Source of the DNA: DASQGA01 sp035535315
Lineage (GTDB): Bacteria > Actinomycetota > Thermoleophilia > Gaiellales > Gaiellaceae
Direction: 5' to 3'
NCBI GenBank assembly: GCA_035535315.1
Contig: DATLQD010000160.1
Span: forward strand, 1 to 26,757
DNA: 26,757 nt
Numbering within the stretch: position 1 is the stretch's first letter; every line of letters starts with the position of its first letter. The translations under genes and the position numbers were made by a program. The notes beneath the pieces are model-generated. The model searched no databases. It had not been told where the DNA came from and was given only the letters and a program-made list of their open reading frames with translations. This document shows positions 1 through 8,494 of the stretch, in pieces.

Positions 1-68
1 GCCGCAACATGCTAGCGAGCCAGTGTGCGGCACCGTAGCGGGTGGGGAACCTGACCTCCACCGTCTGC

Positions 69-74
69 TAGGGT
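69..74 (+). promoter_or_regulatory. -10 hexamer TAGGGT of the DPGTGS/methyltransferase/sulfatase operon
   Basis: TAGGGT fits the TAnnnT hexamer seen before many genes here. It lies 31 bases before the GTG at 106, leaving room for a short leader that carries a GGAGG Shine-Dalgarno at 93-97. No convincing -35 is visible. Bases 1-68 contain no supportable gene; a TAGCAT on the minus strand near 11-16 may belong to a divergent gene outside the window. Confidence 0.4.
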
Positions 75-105
75 CGCCCGGGTCGTATTCCAGGAGGGCT
101 TTGCG

Positions 106-267
106 GTGATCGGACAGTTTGTGCAGGCATACCTCGATCCGGGTACCGGGAGCATGCTCCTGCAAGCCATCGTGGGCGGGGTTGCAGCCGCAGCCGTCGC
201 CGGGCGGATCTTCTGGAGGCGGATTCTGGAGCTCCTGCACATTCGAAAGAAGGAAGACCGACCGTAG
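106..267 (+). CDS. Small DPGTGS-motif membrane protein (53 aa)
   Basis: This GTG-started ORF has a GGAGG Shine-Dalgarno at 93-97, 8 bases upstream. The product has a short polar start, the motif YLDPGTGSMLLQ (residues 9-20), a Gly/Ala-rich hydrophobic helix at about 17-37, and a basic tail ending RKKEDRP. It is therefore a single-span inner-membrane peptide with a cytoplasmic positive end. Small proteins with this Y-(I/L)-DPG-(T/S)-GS start occur in many bacteria beside methyltransferase and sulfatase-like genes. I recall this as an uncharacterised family and know no tested function. It lies directly before a methyltransferase and a membrane phosphotransferase-like gene, so it may be a small accessory subunit of an envelope-modifying complex. 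The ORF is short, but start, ribosome site, motif and membrane helix agree. Confidence 0.75.
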   Translation: MIGQFVQAYLDPGTGSMLLQAIVGGVAAAAVAGRIFWRRILELLHIRKKEDRP

Positions 268-458
268 TCGAGCCTGCGTTCGAGCCCGGGTCGTTCCGGG
301 ACCCGGACAGCCGCGTCGTCGTCGCCGGAGGGACCGTCCTCCGGACACTCAGCCCGACCGGGCTCGAGGACTGGCGAGCACTGGCCGAGAGCGCCCTCTT
401 CGAGCGCGCCATCGCCGACGGCCGCCTGGTCGGCACGGAGCAGGCCGACGAGACGGCC

Positions 459-1667
459 GTGCCCGCCGAATTCCGTGCCGGCGCCGCCGGTGTCCTGCGC
501 CACGAGGCGATTCCGTTCGTCTCGTACCCGTACGAGTGGCCTTTCTCGATGCTGAAGGATGCGGCGCTCCTGCAGCTCTCGCTGCTCGACGAGGCGATCG
601 GCGAGGGACTCATGCTGAAGGACTCGTCTCCATACAACGTCCAGTGGCGCGGGACGAACCCCGTCTTCATCGATGTCGGGTCCTTCGAGACGCTTCGGGA
701 AGGCGAGCCCTGGGCGGGCTACCGGCAGTTCTGCATGCTCTTCCTGTATCCGCTGCTCCTTCAGGCCTACAAGGGCATCGAGTATCCACCGCTCCTTCGC
801 GGTGCGATCGACGGGATCTCCCCGGTGCAGGCGCGCCACATGTTCTCCGCCCGCGATCTCCTTCGGCGCGGCGTCCTCACGCACGTCGCCTTGCACGCCC
901 GTCTCGAGCGCCGCTACGCCGACTCCTCGAAGGACGTGAAGGGGGAGCTCAAGAAGGCGGGCTTCAAGACCGAGCTGATTCGTGCGAACGTTCGGGGGCT
1001 CACGCGCCTGATCGAGCGCCTCGAGTGGCAGCCGGGCGCAACTGCGTGGACGGGGTACGGAACGCAGAACACCTATACGGACGCGGACGCCGAGCGGAAG
1101 GCGGCGTTCGTCAGGGAGGCAGCCTCCTCGCGGCGGCGGCGCCTGGTCTGGGACCTCGGAGCGAACGACGGACGCTACACGCGGATCGCCGCCGAGCACT
1201 CGGACTACGCCCTCGCGGTCGACGCCGACCAGGCGGTTGTCGATGCTCTCTACCGTTCGCTCCGCGAAGAGGGCTCGAAGACGATCTTGCCCCTCGTCAT
1301 GAACATCGCCGACCAGTCGCCCGGTCTCGGGTGGCGCGGCAAGGAGCGAAAGCCCTTGCCCGAACGCGGCACGCCCGACCTGACGCTCTGCCTGGCGCTC
1401 GTCCACCATGTCGTGATCGGTGCGAACATCCCCATGCGGGAGTTCCTGGGCTGGCTCCGCGAGCTCGGCACGGAGGTGGTGATCGAGCTCCCGACTCCGG
1501 AGGACCCGATGGCGGCAAGACTCCTCGCTCGCAAGCGCGAGGGCATCCACGACGACTACACGCAGGAGTCCTTTGAGCGCGCGCTCTCCGAGGCGTTCGA
1601 GGTCGAGCGCTCTGAGCGGCTCGAGTCGGGGACCCGGGTGCTGTACCGTGCCCGGCCCCGCGTCTGA
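459..1667 (+). CDS. SAM-dependent methyltransferase with kinase-like N-terminal region; true 5' end probably near 264
   Basis: GTG 459 is the first standard start in this frame and gives 402 residues. The C-terminal half is a class I methyltransferase: motif I DLGANDGRYT (232-241), an acidic AVDAD (253-257) that would bind SAM ribose, and a strand VVIELPTPEDP. The N-terminal half carries LKDSSPYNVQW then PVFIDVGSF. The Asp55/Asn60/Asp72 spacing resembles the catalytic loop and DFG of kinase-like folds. Proteins of this type are often named NoeA-like methyltransferases; the substrate is unknown. Codon bias and plausible protein sequence continue without a stop back to about 264, where FRDPDSRVVVAGGTVLRTL is encoded, so 459 is probably internal. 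No ATG, GTG or TTG exists in that stretch. The 3' end overlaps the sulfatase-like gene by 20 bases, implying coupling. Confidence 0.85.
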   Translation: MPAEFRAGAAGVLRHEAIPFVSYPYEWPFSMLKDAALLQLSLLDEAIGEGLMLKDSSPYNVQWRGTNPVFIDVGSFETLREGEPWAGYRQFCMLFLYPLLLQAYKGIEYPPLLRGAIDGISPVQARHMFSARDLLRRGVLTHVALHARLERRYADSSKDVKGELKKAGFKTELIRANVRGLTRLIERLEWQPGATAWTGYGTQNTYTDADAERKAAFVREAASSRRRRLVWDLGANDGRYTRIAAEHSDYALAVDADQAVVDALYRSLREEGSKTILPLVMNIADQSPGLGWRGKERKPLPERGTPDLTLCLALVHHVVIGANIPMREFLGWLRELGTEVVIELPTPEDPMAARLLARKREGIHDDYTQESFERALSEAFEVERSERLESGTRVLYRARPRV

Positions 1668-3783
1668 CCGAGGGCGTGTGCGTCCCGTCCGCGAGCTTGG
1701 CTTCGCGGGCCTTCATCTGCTCGTCCTCTCCTCCTTTGCCTTGGCGCAGCCGCTCTTCTCGCTTCTCTCGGAAAACGTGGTCTTCTTCGCCGCCCGCGGA
1801 TCATCGCGCTGGGAGATCGTCGTCTTCGCACTCGGCGTCGTGCTCGTTCCGCCGCTGCTCTTGCTGGCCGTGGAGGCACTTGTGGGCCTGGTGCACAGCG
1901 GGGCGGCCGCCGGCCTGCACCTGATCTTCGTCGGACTCCTCACGGGGCTCGTCGCCATGCAGGTCGTGAACCGCATCGGGGATCCCCCCGAAACCATCTT
2001 TGCCGCGCTCGTCGTCGGGGTCGCGGCGGGTAGCGCCTTCGCCTACGCGCGGCTGGGCGCCATCCGCTCCGTGCTGACCGTGCTCGGCCCTGCACCGCTT
2101 CTCTTTCTCGGCCTCTTCCTCCTCGGCTCGCCGGTCGCGAAGCTGACGCTCGCGGAGGACGCACACGCCAAGCCGGCGGACATCCAAGGGCGGGCACCCG
2201 TCGTGATGGTCGTTTTCGACGAGTTCCCGTCGCTCTCACTCCTCGACCGATCGGGACGGATCGATCCGGTTCGGTACCCGAACTTCGCCGCCCTGGCTGG
2301 GGACGCCACCTGGTTTCGGAATGCGACCACGGTGCAGGGAAACACGAGCCTGGCCGTGCCGGCAATCCTGACGGGCCTCTATCCGCGCGACGCGAGCAAG
2401 ATTCCGATCGCCTCCGACTATCCGCGGAACCTCTTCACGCTCCTCGGCCGCGGCTACCGGCTGAACGTGACCGAGTCCGTGACCCGGCTCTGCCCCGCGA
2501 GTCTCTGCTCGCAGTCCTCCGGCGAAGGCTTTCTGGCTCGCCTCGAGTCGCTCGCTTCCGACCTGAGCGTCGTCTACCTCCACATGGTGCTGCCCTCGGA
2601 TCTCCGCGATCGCCTGCCGTCGGTGACGGCGACGTGGGGAGACTTTCGCGGCGGAGGGGGGCGGACGCGGCGCGAAGAGGACGTTCGCCACGGCCTCGAG
2701 CGCGGCTTTCTCCAGAAGCGGCTCTTTCCCGGATCAGTGCGCGATCGGGATCTCAGGTTCCGCGTCTTCGCCGACTCGATCAGGTCCTCGAGGAAGCCGG
2801 AACTCTCGTTTCTGCACGTGCTTCTGCCGCACTACGGTTGGGTCTACCTACCGTCCGGAAAGCGCTACGCGAATGCGGCGACGATCGCGGGCCTGGTTGA
2901 CGACAGCTGGACCGACGACGAGGTGCTGGCGGACCAGGGTTGGCAGCGGCATCTGCTCCAGGTCGGCTTCGTAGACACGCTCCTGGGCGACTTGGTGCAA
3001 AGCCTCCGGCGCCGCGGGCTCTACGACCGCTCGCTCATCATCCTGACGGCCGACCACGGTGTCAGCTTTCGCCCCGGAGGGCCGCGCAGGGTGACCACGA
3101 CCGAGAACCTGCCGGACCTGGCGTTCGTGCCGCTCTTCGTGAAGGCCCCTGGTCAGACTGCAGGGCGGATCGTCGACGAGCATGTCCAGACCGTCGACAT
3201 CTTGCCGACGCTCGCGGACGCCCTCGGGATCTCGCTTCCCTGGAGAGTCGACGGGCACTCCGCGCTCGACGGGTCCTTCCGCCCGGCGCCGCTCGTGCGG
3301 ATCTACAGAACGTCCGGCGGCAGCTTCGCGGCACGTGTCTCGCGGCTGGAGCGCCGCCGTGACGAGCTCCTCGAGCAGAAGATCTCGCTCTTCGGTGATC
3401 GAGACCGGGGGGAGGGCCTTTACCGCTTCGGCCCGCACCGCGAACTGGTCGGCCGGCGCGTTGCGTCTCTGGACGCCGAGCCGGCCGATGGGCTGGCGGT
3501 CGAACTCGATCTCGGTGACCGAATACGGGTAGACCCCGAGTCAGGGACGATGCCGGCAATGATCACCGGCCGCCTCTCAGGCGAGGCCGCCGGTCCGGGG
3601 GTCGACCTCGCCGTTTCGGTCGACGGCCGCGTCGAGGCGGTCACGCGGAGCTACGTGTTCCGGGGAGATCCTGCGCTTTCAGCTTTGGTGCCAGAAGCGT
3701 CGCTCAGTGCTGGAATGCACAGGATCGAGATCTTCCAGGTCGATGCATCCGGACGGCTCTTCCGAATTCCGCCTGGGCGCTAG
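1648..3783 (+). CDS. Membrane-embedded sulfatase/phosphotransferase superfamily protein (711 aa)
   Basis: Five hydrophobic helices (about 18-40, 55-82, 86-107, 115-135, 141-162) precede an alkaline-phosphatase-superfamily domain outside the membrane. Metal-site motifs are visible: VVFDEF (Asp191), HVLLPHYGW (His390/395) and TADHG (Asp469-His470), followed by VPLFVKAPG and DILPTLADALG. At the nucleophile position the sequence is TSLAVPAILTG, with Thr233 where true sulfatases have Cys and no matching Arg. This fits phosphoglycerol or phosphoethanolamine transferases better than a formylglycine sulfatase. Five helices plus this domain recall the LtaS layout, but a C-terminal region of about 170 residues is extra. 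GTG 1648 overlaps the methyltransferase end; GTG 1678 is an alternative start. The likely job is transfer or removal of a phospho- or sulfo-group on a surface glycan or lipid. Confidence 0.85.
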   Translation: MPGPASDRGRVRPVRELGFAGLHLLVLSSFALAQPLFSLLSENVVFFAARGSSRWEIVVFALGVVLVPPLLLLAVEALVGLVHSGAAAGLHLIFVGLLTGLVAMQVVNRIGDPPETIFAALVVGVAAGSAFAYARLGAIRSVLTVLGPAPLLFLGLFLLGSPVAKLTLAEDAHAKPADIQGRAPVVMVVFDEFPSLSLLDRSGRIDPVRYPNFAALAGDATWFRNATTVQGNTSLAVPAILTGLYPRDASKIPIASDYPRNLFTLLGRGYRLNVTESVTRLCPASLCSQSSGEGFLARLESLASDLSVVYLHMVLPSDLRDRLPSVTATWGDFRGGGGRTRREEDVRHGLERGFLQKRLFPGSVRDRDLRFRVFADSIRSSRKPELSFLHVLLPHYGWVYLPSGKRYANAATIAGLVDDSWTDDEVLADQGWQRHLLQVGFVDTLLGDLVQSLRRRGLYDRSLIILTADHGVSFRPGGPRRVTTTENLPDLAFVPLFVKAPGQTAGRIVDEHVQTVDILPTLADALGISLPWRVDGHSALDGSFRPAPLVRIYRTSGGSFAARVSRLERRRDELLEQKISLFGDRDRGEGLYRFGPHRELVGRRVASLDAEPADGLAVELDLGDRIRVDPESGTMPAMITGRLSGEAAGPGVDLAVSVDGRVEAVTRSYVFRGDPALSALVPEASLSAGMHRIEIFQVDASGRLFRIPPGR

Positions 3784-3798
3784 CGTCCATCGTCTCGA

Positions 3799-4140
3799 TC
3801 AGTTGGTGCGGTCGTCCTCGTCCTCGGCGATCTCACCGGCTTCACCGTGCTTCTCGACGATCGAGTAAGCACCATTTCGATGCACTTCGCGCTCGACTTC
3901 TGGCGACCACACGTGTCCGGTCACGATCAGGAAGCGACGGGAATCGGAGCGCACCTCCTCGTACTCGGTGACCGTCAGGGCCACGGTCTCGAAACAGCTG
4001 TCGCGGCTGCACTCGCAGACGAACTCGATCCGGCTCGTCCGATCGCCCTTGGCCCAGTCCTCGCTGACGCTCCGGATGCGCTCGTTGACCTCCCGGAAGA
4101 GCGCCTCGTTCTTGCCGACCCGGTACTCCGTGGCGGACAT
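3799..4140 (-). CDS. Conserved-type hypothetical protein with a three-Cys motif (113 aa)
   Basis: This small soluble acidic protein has the conserved-looking start NEALFREVNERI (11-22) and a compact Cys cluster, FVCECSRDSCFE (Cys42, Cys44, Cys49). A segment LTVTEYEEVRSDSRRF and a VEKHGEAG tail follow. I recognise the pattern as a recurrent actinobacterial protein of unknown function. The three Cys could hold a metal with one more ligand, but that is inference. It converges on the sulfatase-like gene (15-base gap). The ATG has no Shine-Dalgarno but sits 6 bases after CATACT, so a leaderless message is likely. Codon use matches its neighbours. Confidence 0.75.
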   Translation of the reverse strand: MSATEYRVGKNEALFREVNERIRSVSEDWAKGDRTSRIEFVCECSRDSCFETVALTVTEYEEVRSDSRRFLIVTGHVWSPEVEREVHRNGAYSIVEKHGEAGEIAEDEDDRTN

Positions 4141-4146
4141 GGAGCC

Positions 4147-4152
4147 AGTATG
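4147..4152 (-). promoter_or_regulatory. -10 hexamer CATACT, probable leaderless promoter
   Basis: Reading the minus strand, CATACT is followed by six bases and then the ATG of the three-Cys protein. There is no ribosome site in between. Confidence 0.35.
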
Positions 4153-4262
4153 CGCTGTCGACCAAGAAAAGAAAAGGTTTTCATACCCTCTGCCCAGTTT
4201 CGCCGCTTTTAGGCAGCACGAGCACGAGGCAGCCGTCCTGTGCGCCCAGCCCTCAGGCGGAT

Positions 4263-4922
4263 CTAGGTGGCGGCGAGCAGCAGGAGATCGGCTGCTCGAT
4301 CTGGGCTGATCACATCCGTGTTGACGACGAGATCGTAATGCGTGGGCTGCTCGCGATCCACGCGGTAGAAGCGCGCGAGGTAGTCGTCGCGCGCCGCGTC
4401 TTCGTCCCTTATCAACTTGGCAGCTTGCCGCGCATCGACTTTCCCCGCCTCAGCGACGCGCCGAGCTCGCGTTTCGGGCGATGCTGTGACGAGGACGCGC
4501 AAAACATCTTCCCTCCCTGCGAGCGCCATCGAGGCAGCGTGAGCGACGATGACTACGTCTCCTTCCTCAGCCACATCGGAAATGACCTCGCGGATCAGCG
4601 CGCGAAGGTCGTCGCCGGATGGCATTTGCCTGACCGGCTCGGCAAACGTAGCTTGCGTGCGTGACGAGCCTGACAAGCTTGGAGACAAACGCGGTCGCGG
4701 TTCTCTGCCGGATTCGGCGACGCGGTCCAGAACACGCGCGACCAGCGACTTGCGTCTCTCGACGTTGCTGATCACGGCAGGATCGAGGCCCACCGATTCG
4801 GCCGCACTCTCGACGACCTCCTCATCGACGTAGCGGAATCCGAGCCGATCTGAGACCGCCCGGCCGACGCTCTCGCCCCCAGCGCCAGTCGTATGCGAGA
4901 CGCAGATGATTCGACTAGGCAA
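4263..4922 (-). CDS. Cytidylate kinase-like P-loop protein (219 aa)
   Basis: The N-terminus RIICVSHTTGAGGESVGRA followed by GFRYVDEEVVESAA is typical of the cytidylate kinase-like family (Cytidylate_kin2 type). In that family the phosphate loop is G-x-G-G-E and lacks the usual Lys. Later segments DVVIVAHAASMALAG, VLVTASPETRARRV and DYLARFYRVDREQPTHYDLVVNTD match the lid and C-terminal part of that fold. The substrate in this family is usually not established; a nucleoside monophosphate or another small phosphate acceptor is possible. I chose TTG 4922 because GGAGGG lies 5 bases upstream at 4928-4933. A longer reading to 5066 adds a Pro/Arg-rich segment unlike the family. It is a single-gene unit with its own promoter at 4963-4968. 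Confidence 0.8.
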   Translation of the reverse strand: MPSRIICVSHTTGAGGESVGRAVSDRLGFRYVDEEVVESAAESVGLDPAVISNVERRKSLVARVLDRVAESGREPRPRLSPSLSGSSRTQATFAEPVRQMPSGDDLRALIREVISDVAEEGDVVIVAHAASMALAGREDVLRVLVTASPETRARRVAEAGKVDARQAAKLIRDEDAARDDYLARFYRVDREQPTHYDLVVNTDVISPDRAADLLLLAAT

Positions 4923-5301
4923 CTTTTCCCTCCGGTTCCCGTGCGCCGCGCGCGGCCGCACGAGTCTACGCTGATCGTCGGCGACGGGTGCAGGTCGAGC
5001 AGCTTCCAGTTCCGCAGCAACCGCTCGGCAGCTGAAGGTCGAGGGCTGGGGATGTTTGCCTGCCATCGGCCCAGGCCGTACGATCTACAGGTGAAGCCCA
5101 ACACGACGACGCATTGCCGCATGCCGTTTTTCGAGACTCCGAACAACGTAAGGTCAAGGCGCTCGCCGGGCGCGATGTCGGGTCCCGGGAGCGATTTGGC
5201 AGGGCGGCCGCGAACGCTGCCGACACCGGTCGTACGTGCAGGTGTGCCGGCCGGGTCCGGGCAGACACCATCGGCCGGCGGGTAGCCCTCTGCCGGGTGT
5301 A
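4923..5301. other. Divergent intergenic region without a gene (379 bp)
   Basis: This is the space between the kinase-like gene (minus) and the cyclase gene (plus). It holds the minus-strand TAGACT promoter, a GC palindrome near 4947-4956, and imperfect GC-rich inverted repeats around 5248-5280. Frames that stay open here have mixed codon use and no recognisable protein. No clear cyclase promoter can be named. Confidence 0.5.
4963..4968 (-). promoter_or_regulatory. -10 hexamer TAGACT of the cytidylate kinase-like gene
   Basis: TAGACT on the minus strand lies 40 bases before TTG 4922, giving a leader of about 33 bases that contains the GGAGGG ribosome site. The same hexamer precedes hutH, the tRNA-Gln gene and the 23253 hydrolase gene. 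Confidence 0.4.
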
Positions 5302-8300
5302 ATGGTCCTTTGCCCGAACTGCGGCGAAGAGAACCCTGACCGGTTTCGACTCTGCGGCTTCTGTGGCACGTCGCTCGCTTCTGCTCCCGCTCCGGAGGTC
5401 CGAAAGACCGTCACGATCCTCTTCTCTGACCTGAGGGGGTCGACGGCGATGGCGGAACGCCTGGACTCGGAGGCGGTTCGCGAGGTCATGTCCCGCTATT
5501 TCGACGAGATGCGCAGTGCTTTGGAGCAGCACGGCGGGACGATCGAGAAGTACATCGGTGACGCGATCATGGCGGTCTTCGGCCTTCCGCGCGCGCAAGA
5601 GGACGACGCTCTCCGGGCCGTGCGGGCCGCCATCGAGATGCGCGAACGCCTGGCGTCGCTCAATGACGAGCTCGAGCAACGGTGGGGCGTCACGATCGGC
5701 AATCGCACCGGAATCAATACCGGCGAGGTCGTTGCGAGCGACTCGGGGACGAGGCAGCGGCTCGTGACCGGCGACACGGTCAACACAGCGGCACGCCTCG
5801 AGCAGGCCGCGCCGGCGGACGAGGTCCTGCTTGGGGAGACGACCTATCGCCTCGTCCGCCATGCGGTCGACGCCGAGCCGGTGGAGCCCCTCGAGCTGAA
5901 GGGCAAGGCGGAACGCGCCGCGGCATACCGCCTGCTCACCGTTCGGCAGACGGAGAGCGTCGAGCGGCACCACGAGCGGGAGCTGGTAGGTCGTACACAC
6001 GAGCTCGAAACGCTCCTGGGCGAGCTCGGGCAGAGCATTCGAGACAGAACTTGCCGGCTCGCCACCATCCTCGCCGAGGCCGGCGCCGGAAAGTCCCGGC
6101 TGATCGAGGAGCTGATGCGACGAGCGTACCCCCGAGCGCGGGTCCTCCAGGGACGCTGTCTTCCCTACGGACGAGGAATCACATTCTGGCCCCTTGTCGA
6201 GATCATGCGCGATGCGGCGGGACTGAAGGAGGACGATCCGCACGACGCGGCCCGGGTCAAGGTCGAACAGGTCGTCGGCCCTGTTGCCGGCGACGTCTCG
6301 GCCAGGCTCACGTCGGCGATCGGGCTTTCGGAGGCTACCTTCCCCCTCGAGGAGATCTTCTGGGCGACGCGCAAGTTCTTCGAGACCGAGGCGGAACGGC
6401 AGCCGCTGGTGGTGACGTTCGAAGACATCCACTGGGCTGAGCCCGCGCTTCTCGACCTGATCGAGTACCTGGCCGCCACGGTGTCGGGCGTGCCGCTCCT
6501 AGTGCTGTGCGCCGCGCGACCCGATCTTCTCGACCACCGTCCCGACTGGGCGGAACGGCCGGGCGCGGTCATCGAGCTGGCGCCGCTCTCGCGCGAGGAG
6601 AGCACCAAGGTCATCGACAACGTGATCGGCCACGCTCCGCTCCCTGTTTCCGTGCGCGACCGGGTCGTCGCCGTGGCCGAGGGAAACCCACTGTTCGTCG
6701 AGCAGCTCCTGTCGATGTTGATCGACGACGGGGCTCTCCGCCGAGAAGGCGGGGGCTGGGTCGCGGCCGGTGACCTATCGGAGCTGGCTATCCCCGGCAC
6801 GATTCAGGCGCTGCTGGCGGCGAGGCTCGACCTGCTTTCGTCCGAGGAACGCGTCGTCATCGAGTCGGCGTCCGTGATCGGGCTCTTCTTCGCCCGAGCA
6901 GCGGTCGAGCACCTGGCTGATCTCGGGTCGGCAGCGGCCGAGCAGCACCTCCGTTCGATGAGCTCCAAGCAGCTCGTTCGACCGGACATGTCCCAGGTCG
7001 AGGCCGACTATCGCTTTCACCACCTCCTCGTCCGCGATGCCGCCTACCTCGGGATCCTCAAACGCGCGCGCGCGTCGATGCACGAGCGATTCGCCGACTG
7101 GGCCGAGCGCGTCAACCGCGAGCGGGACCGTGAAGTCGAGTTCGAGGAGATTCTCGGCTACCACCTCGAGCAGGCTTATGGCTATCTCTCCGAGCTGGGA
7201 CCCCTCGACGACAACGGAATCGAGCTCGGCCGGCGGGCGGCCCGAAATCTCACCAGTGCCGGGAACCGTGCCTTCGCGCGCGGCGACATGGCGGCGGCTG
7301 CGAACCTCTTGCGGCGGGCGCGCCAGCTGCTCGCAGAGGGGGACCCCGATCGCCTTCAGCTCCTCCCGGATCTGGCTGAGGCGATGACCGAGATCGGCGA
7401 GTTTGCGTGGGCCGAAGTCTTCGTCGAAGAGGCAGCTACCGGCGCGCAGGAAGCCGCGGATGCGGCGCTCGCCGCGCATGCGACGTTGGGCCGGTTGCTG
7501 GTCGGCCGCTTCCACGAGGACGAGGCGTGGGGAGACGCGGTTGTGCCTCAGGCAGAGGGAGCCATTGAAGTATTTGGGGCGATCGAGGATCATGCCGGGC
7601 TCGCGAAGGCCTACCGGCTGCTCTGCCTGGCGCATGGAACCGCGTGCCGCTTTGCCGATTTTCTGAGCGCGGGCGAGCGTGATCTCTACCACGCGAAGCT
7701 TGCCGGCGACCGCCGGGCGCAGACACGAGCAGTCACCGCGAAGGCGATCGCCGCTGTGTACGGCCCGGAAACGGTTGTGGCTGCGATCGGCCACTGTGAG
7801 GAAGCGCTAGACCTGGCTGCACCCAACAAGCGATCAGAGGGGATCGTGCTGGCGCTCCTTGCCGAGCTCGAGGCGTTGCGGGGCAACGTCGAGCGGGGGC
7901 GGATGCTCTACCGAAGAGCACGGTCGACGCTCGAGGATGCCGGTGCCGGCGTTCACGCTCACTCCATGTCGAGCCATTCAGGGCCGGTCGAGCTGCTCGC
8001 CGGAGACGCGACCGCCGCAGAGGAGGAGCTCCGGCGCGACTTCGACACCCTCACCGCGATGGGAGAAACCTATTTCGCCTCGAGCATCGCCGCCCTGCTG
8101 GCCGAGGCGCTCTACATCCAGGCTCGATACGACGAGGCTGAGGGCTTCACGCGCAAGTCAGAGGAGCTCGCGCCGGCTGACGATCTGTGGACCCAGGCGG
8201 TCTGGCGGTCGGTTCGCGCAAAGGCGCTTGCGCGTGACGTGGGGCGTCTTCCCGAGGCGCGCCGCCTGGCCCGCGACGCAGTCGACCTCCTGAACCCGAC

Positions 8301-8490
8301 CGACGCGCCCCTCTGGCGCGCGGACGGCCTCCGCGATTGCGCCGAGGTGCTATCCCTGGCCGGGGAGCACGATGAGGCGCGGGCGCTCCTCACCGACGCT
8401 CTGGCGCTCTATGACCAGAAAGGCGCGTCGGTGCCCGCTGAGCGGGCGCGAGCCCAAATCGCCGCCTGGAGGGACGCGGCGGAGCGCTGA
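5302..8490 (+). CDS. Class III adenylate/guanylate cyclase with zinc ribbon, AAA ATPase and TPR-like repeats (1062 aa)
   Basis: Residues 4-21 form a zinc ribbon (CPNC and CGFC). A complete class III cyclase domain follows at about 35-212: metal residues in LFSDLRGST (Asp43) and YIGDAIMAVF (Asp87), Lys83 favouring ATP, and VTGDTVNTAARLEQ with the Asn161/Arg165 transition-state pair. The catalytic set is intact, so it should make cAMP. Next comes an AAA-type ATPase with Walker A EAGAGKS (259-265) and Walker B LVVTFEDIHW (369-378). The last 400 or so residues are Ala/Leu/Glu-rich helical repeats of TPR type. Family members are soluble multidomain signalling proteins whose input is unknown. ATG 5302 begins just before the zinc ribbon; GTG 5236 would add unrelated sequence. 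The gene stands alone and converges on the secreted protein gene. Confidence 0.92.
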   Translation: MVLCPNCGEENPDRFRLCGFCGTSLASAPAPEVRKTVTILFSDLRGSTAMAERLDSEAVREVMSRYFDEMRSALEQHGGTIEKYIGDAIMAVFGLPRAQEDDALRAVRAAIEMRERLASLNDELEQRWGVTIGNRTGINTGEVVASDSGTRQRLVTGDTVNTAARLEQAAPADEVLLGETTYRLVRHAVDAEPVEPLELKGKAERAAAYRLLTVRQTESVERHHERELVGRTHELETLLGELGQSIRDRTCRLATILAEAGAGKSRLIEELMRRAYPRARVLQGRCLPYGRGITFWPLVEIMRDAAGLKEDDPHDAARVKVEQVVGPVAGDVSARLTSAIGLSEATFPLEEIFWATRKFFETEAERQPLVVTFEDIHWAEPALLDLIEYLAATVSGVPLLVLCAARPDLLDHRPDWAERPGAVIELAPLSREESTKVIDNVIGHAPLPVSVRDRVVAVAEGNPLFVEQLLSMLIDDGALRREGGGWVAAGDLSELAIPGTIQALLAARLDLLSSEERVVIESASVIGLFFARAAVEHLADLGSAAAEQHLRSMSSKQLVRPDMSQVEADYRFHHLLVRDAAYLGILKRARASMHERFADWAERVNRERDREVEFEEILGYHLEQAYGYLSELGPLDDNGIELGRRAARNLTSAGNRAFARGDMAAAANLLRRARQLLAEGDPDRLQLLPDLAEAMTEIGEFAWAEVFVEEAATGAQEAADAALAAHATLGRLLVGRFHEDEAWGDAVVPQAEGAIEVFGAIEDHAGLAKAYRLLCLAHGTACRFADFLSAGERDLYHAKLAGDRRAQTRAVTAKAIAAVYGPETVVAAIGHCEEALDLAAPNKRSEGIVLALLAELEALRGNVERGRMLYRRARSTLEDAGAGVHAHSMSSHSGPVELLAGDATAAEEELRRDFDTLTAMGETYFASSIAALLAEALYIQARYDEAEGFTRKSEELAPADDLWTQAVWRSVRAKALARDVGRLPEARRLARDAVDLLNPTDAPLWRADGLRDCAEVLSLAGEHDEARALLTDALALYDQKGASVPAERARAQIAAWRDAAER

Positions 8491-8494
8491 CTGC

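Noticed and set aside
12..1550. Long minus-strand open frame opposite the methyltransferase
   Set aside because: It is the antisense shadow of a high-GC gene: Arg/Pro-rich product, no ribosome site, no recognisable domain.
4966..6432. Long minus-strand frame across the cyclase start
   Set aside because: It runs through both the intergenic region and the well-supported cyclase and has no domain of its own.
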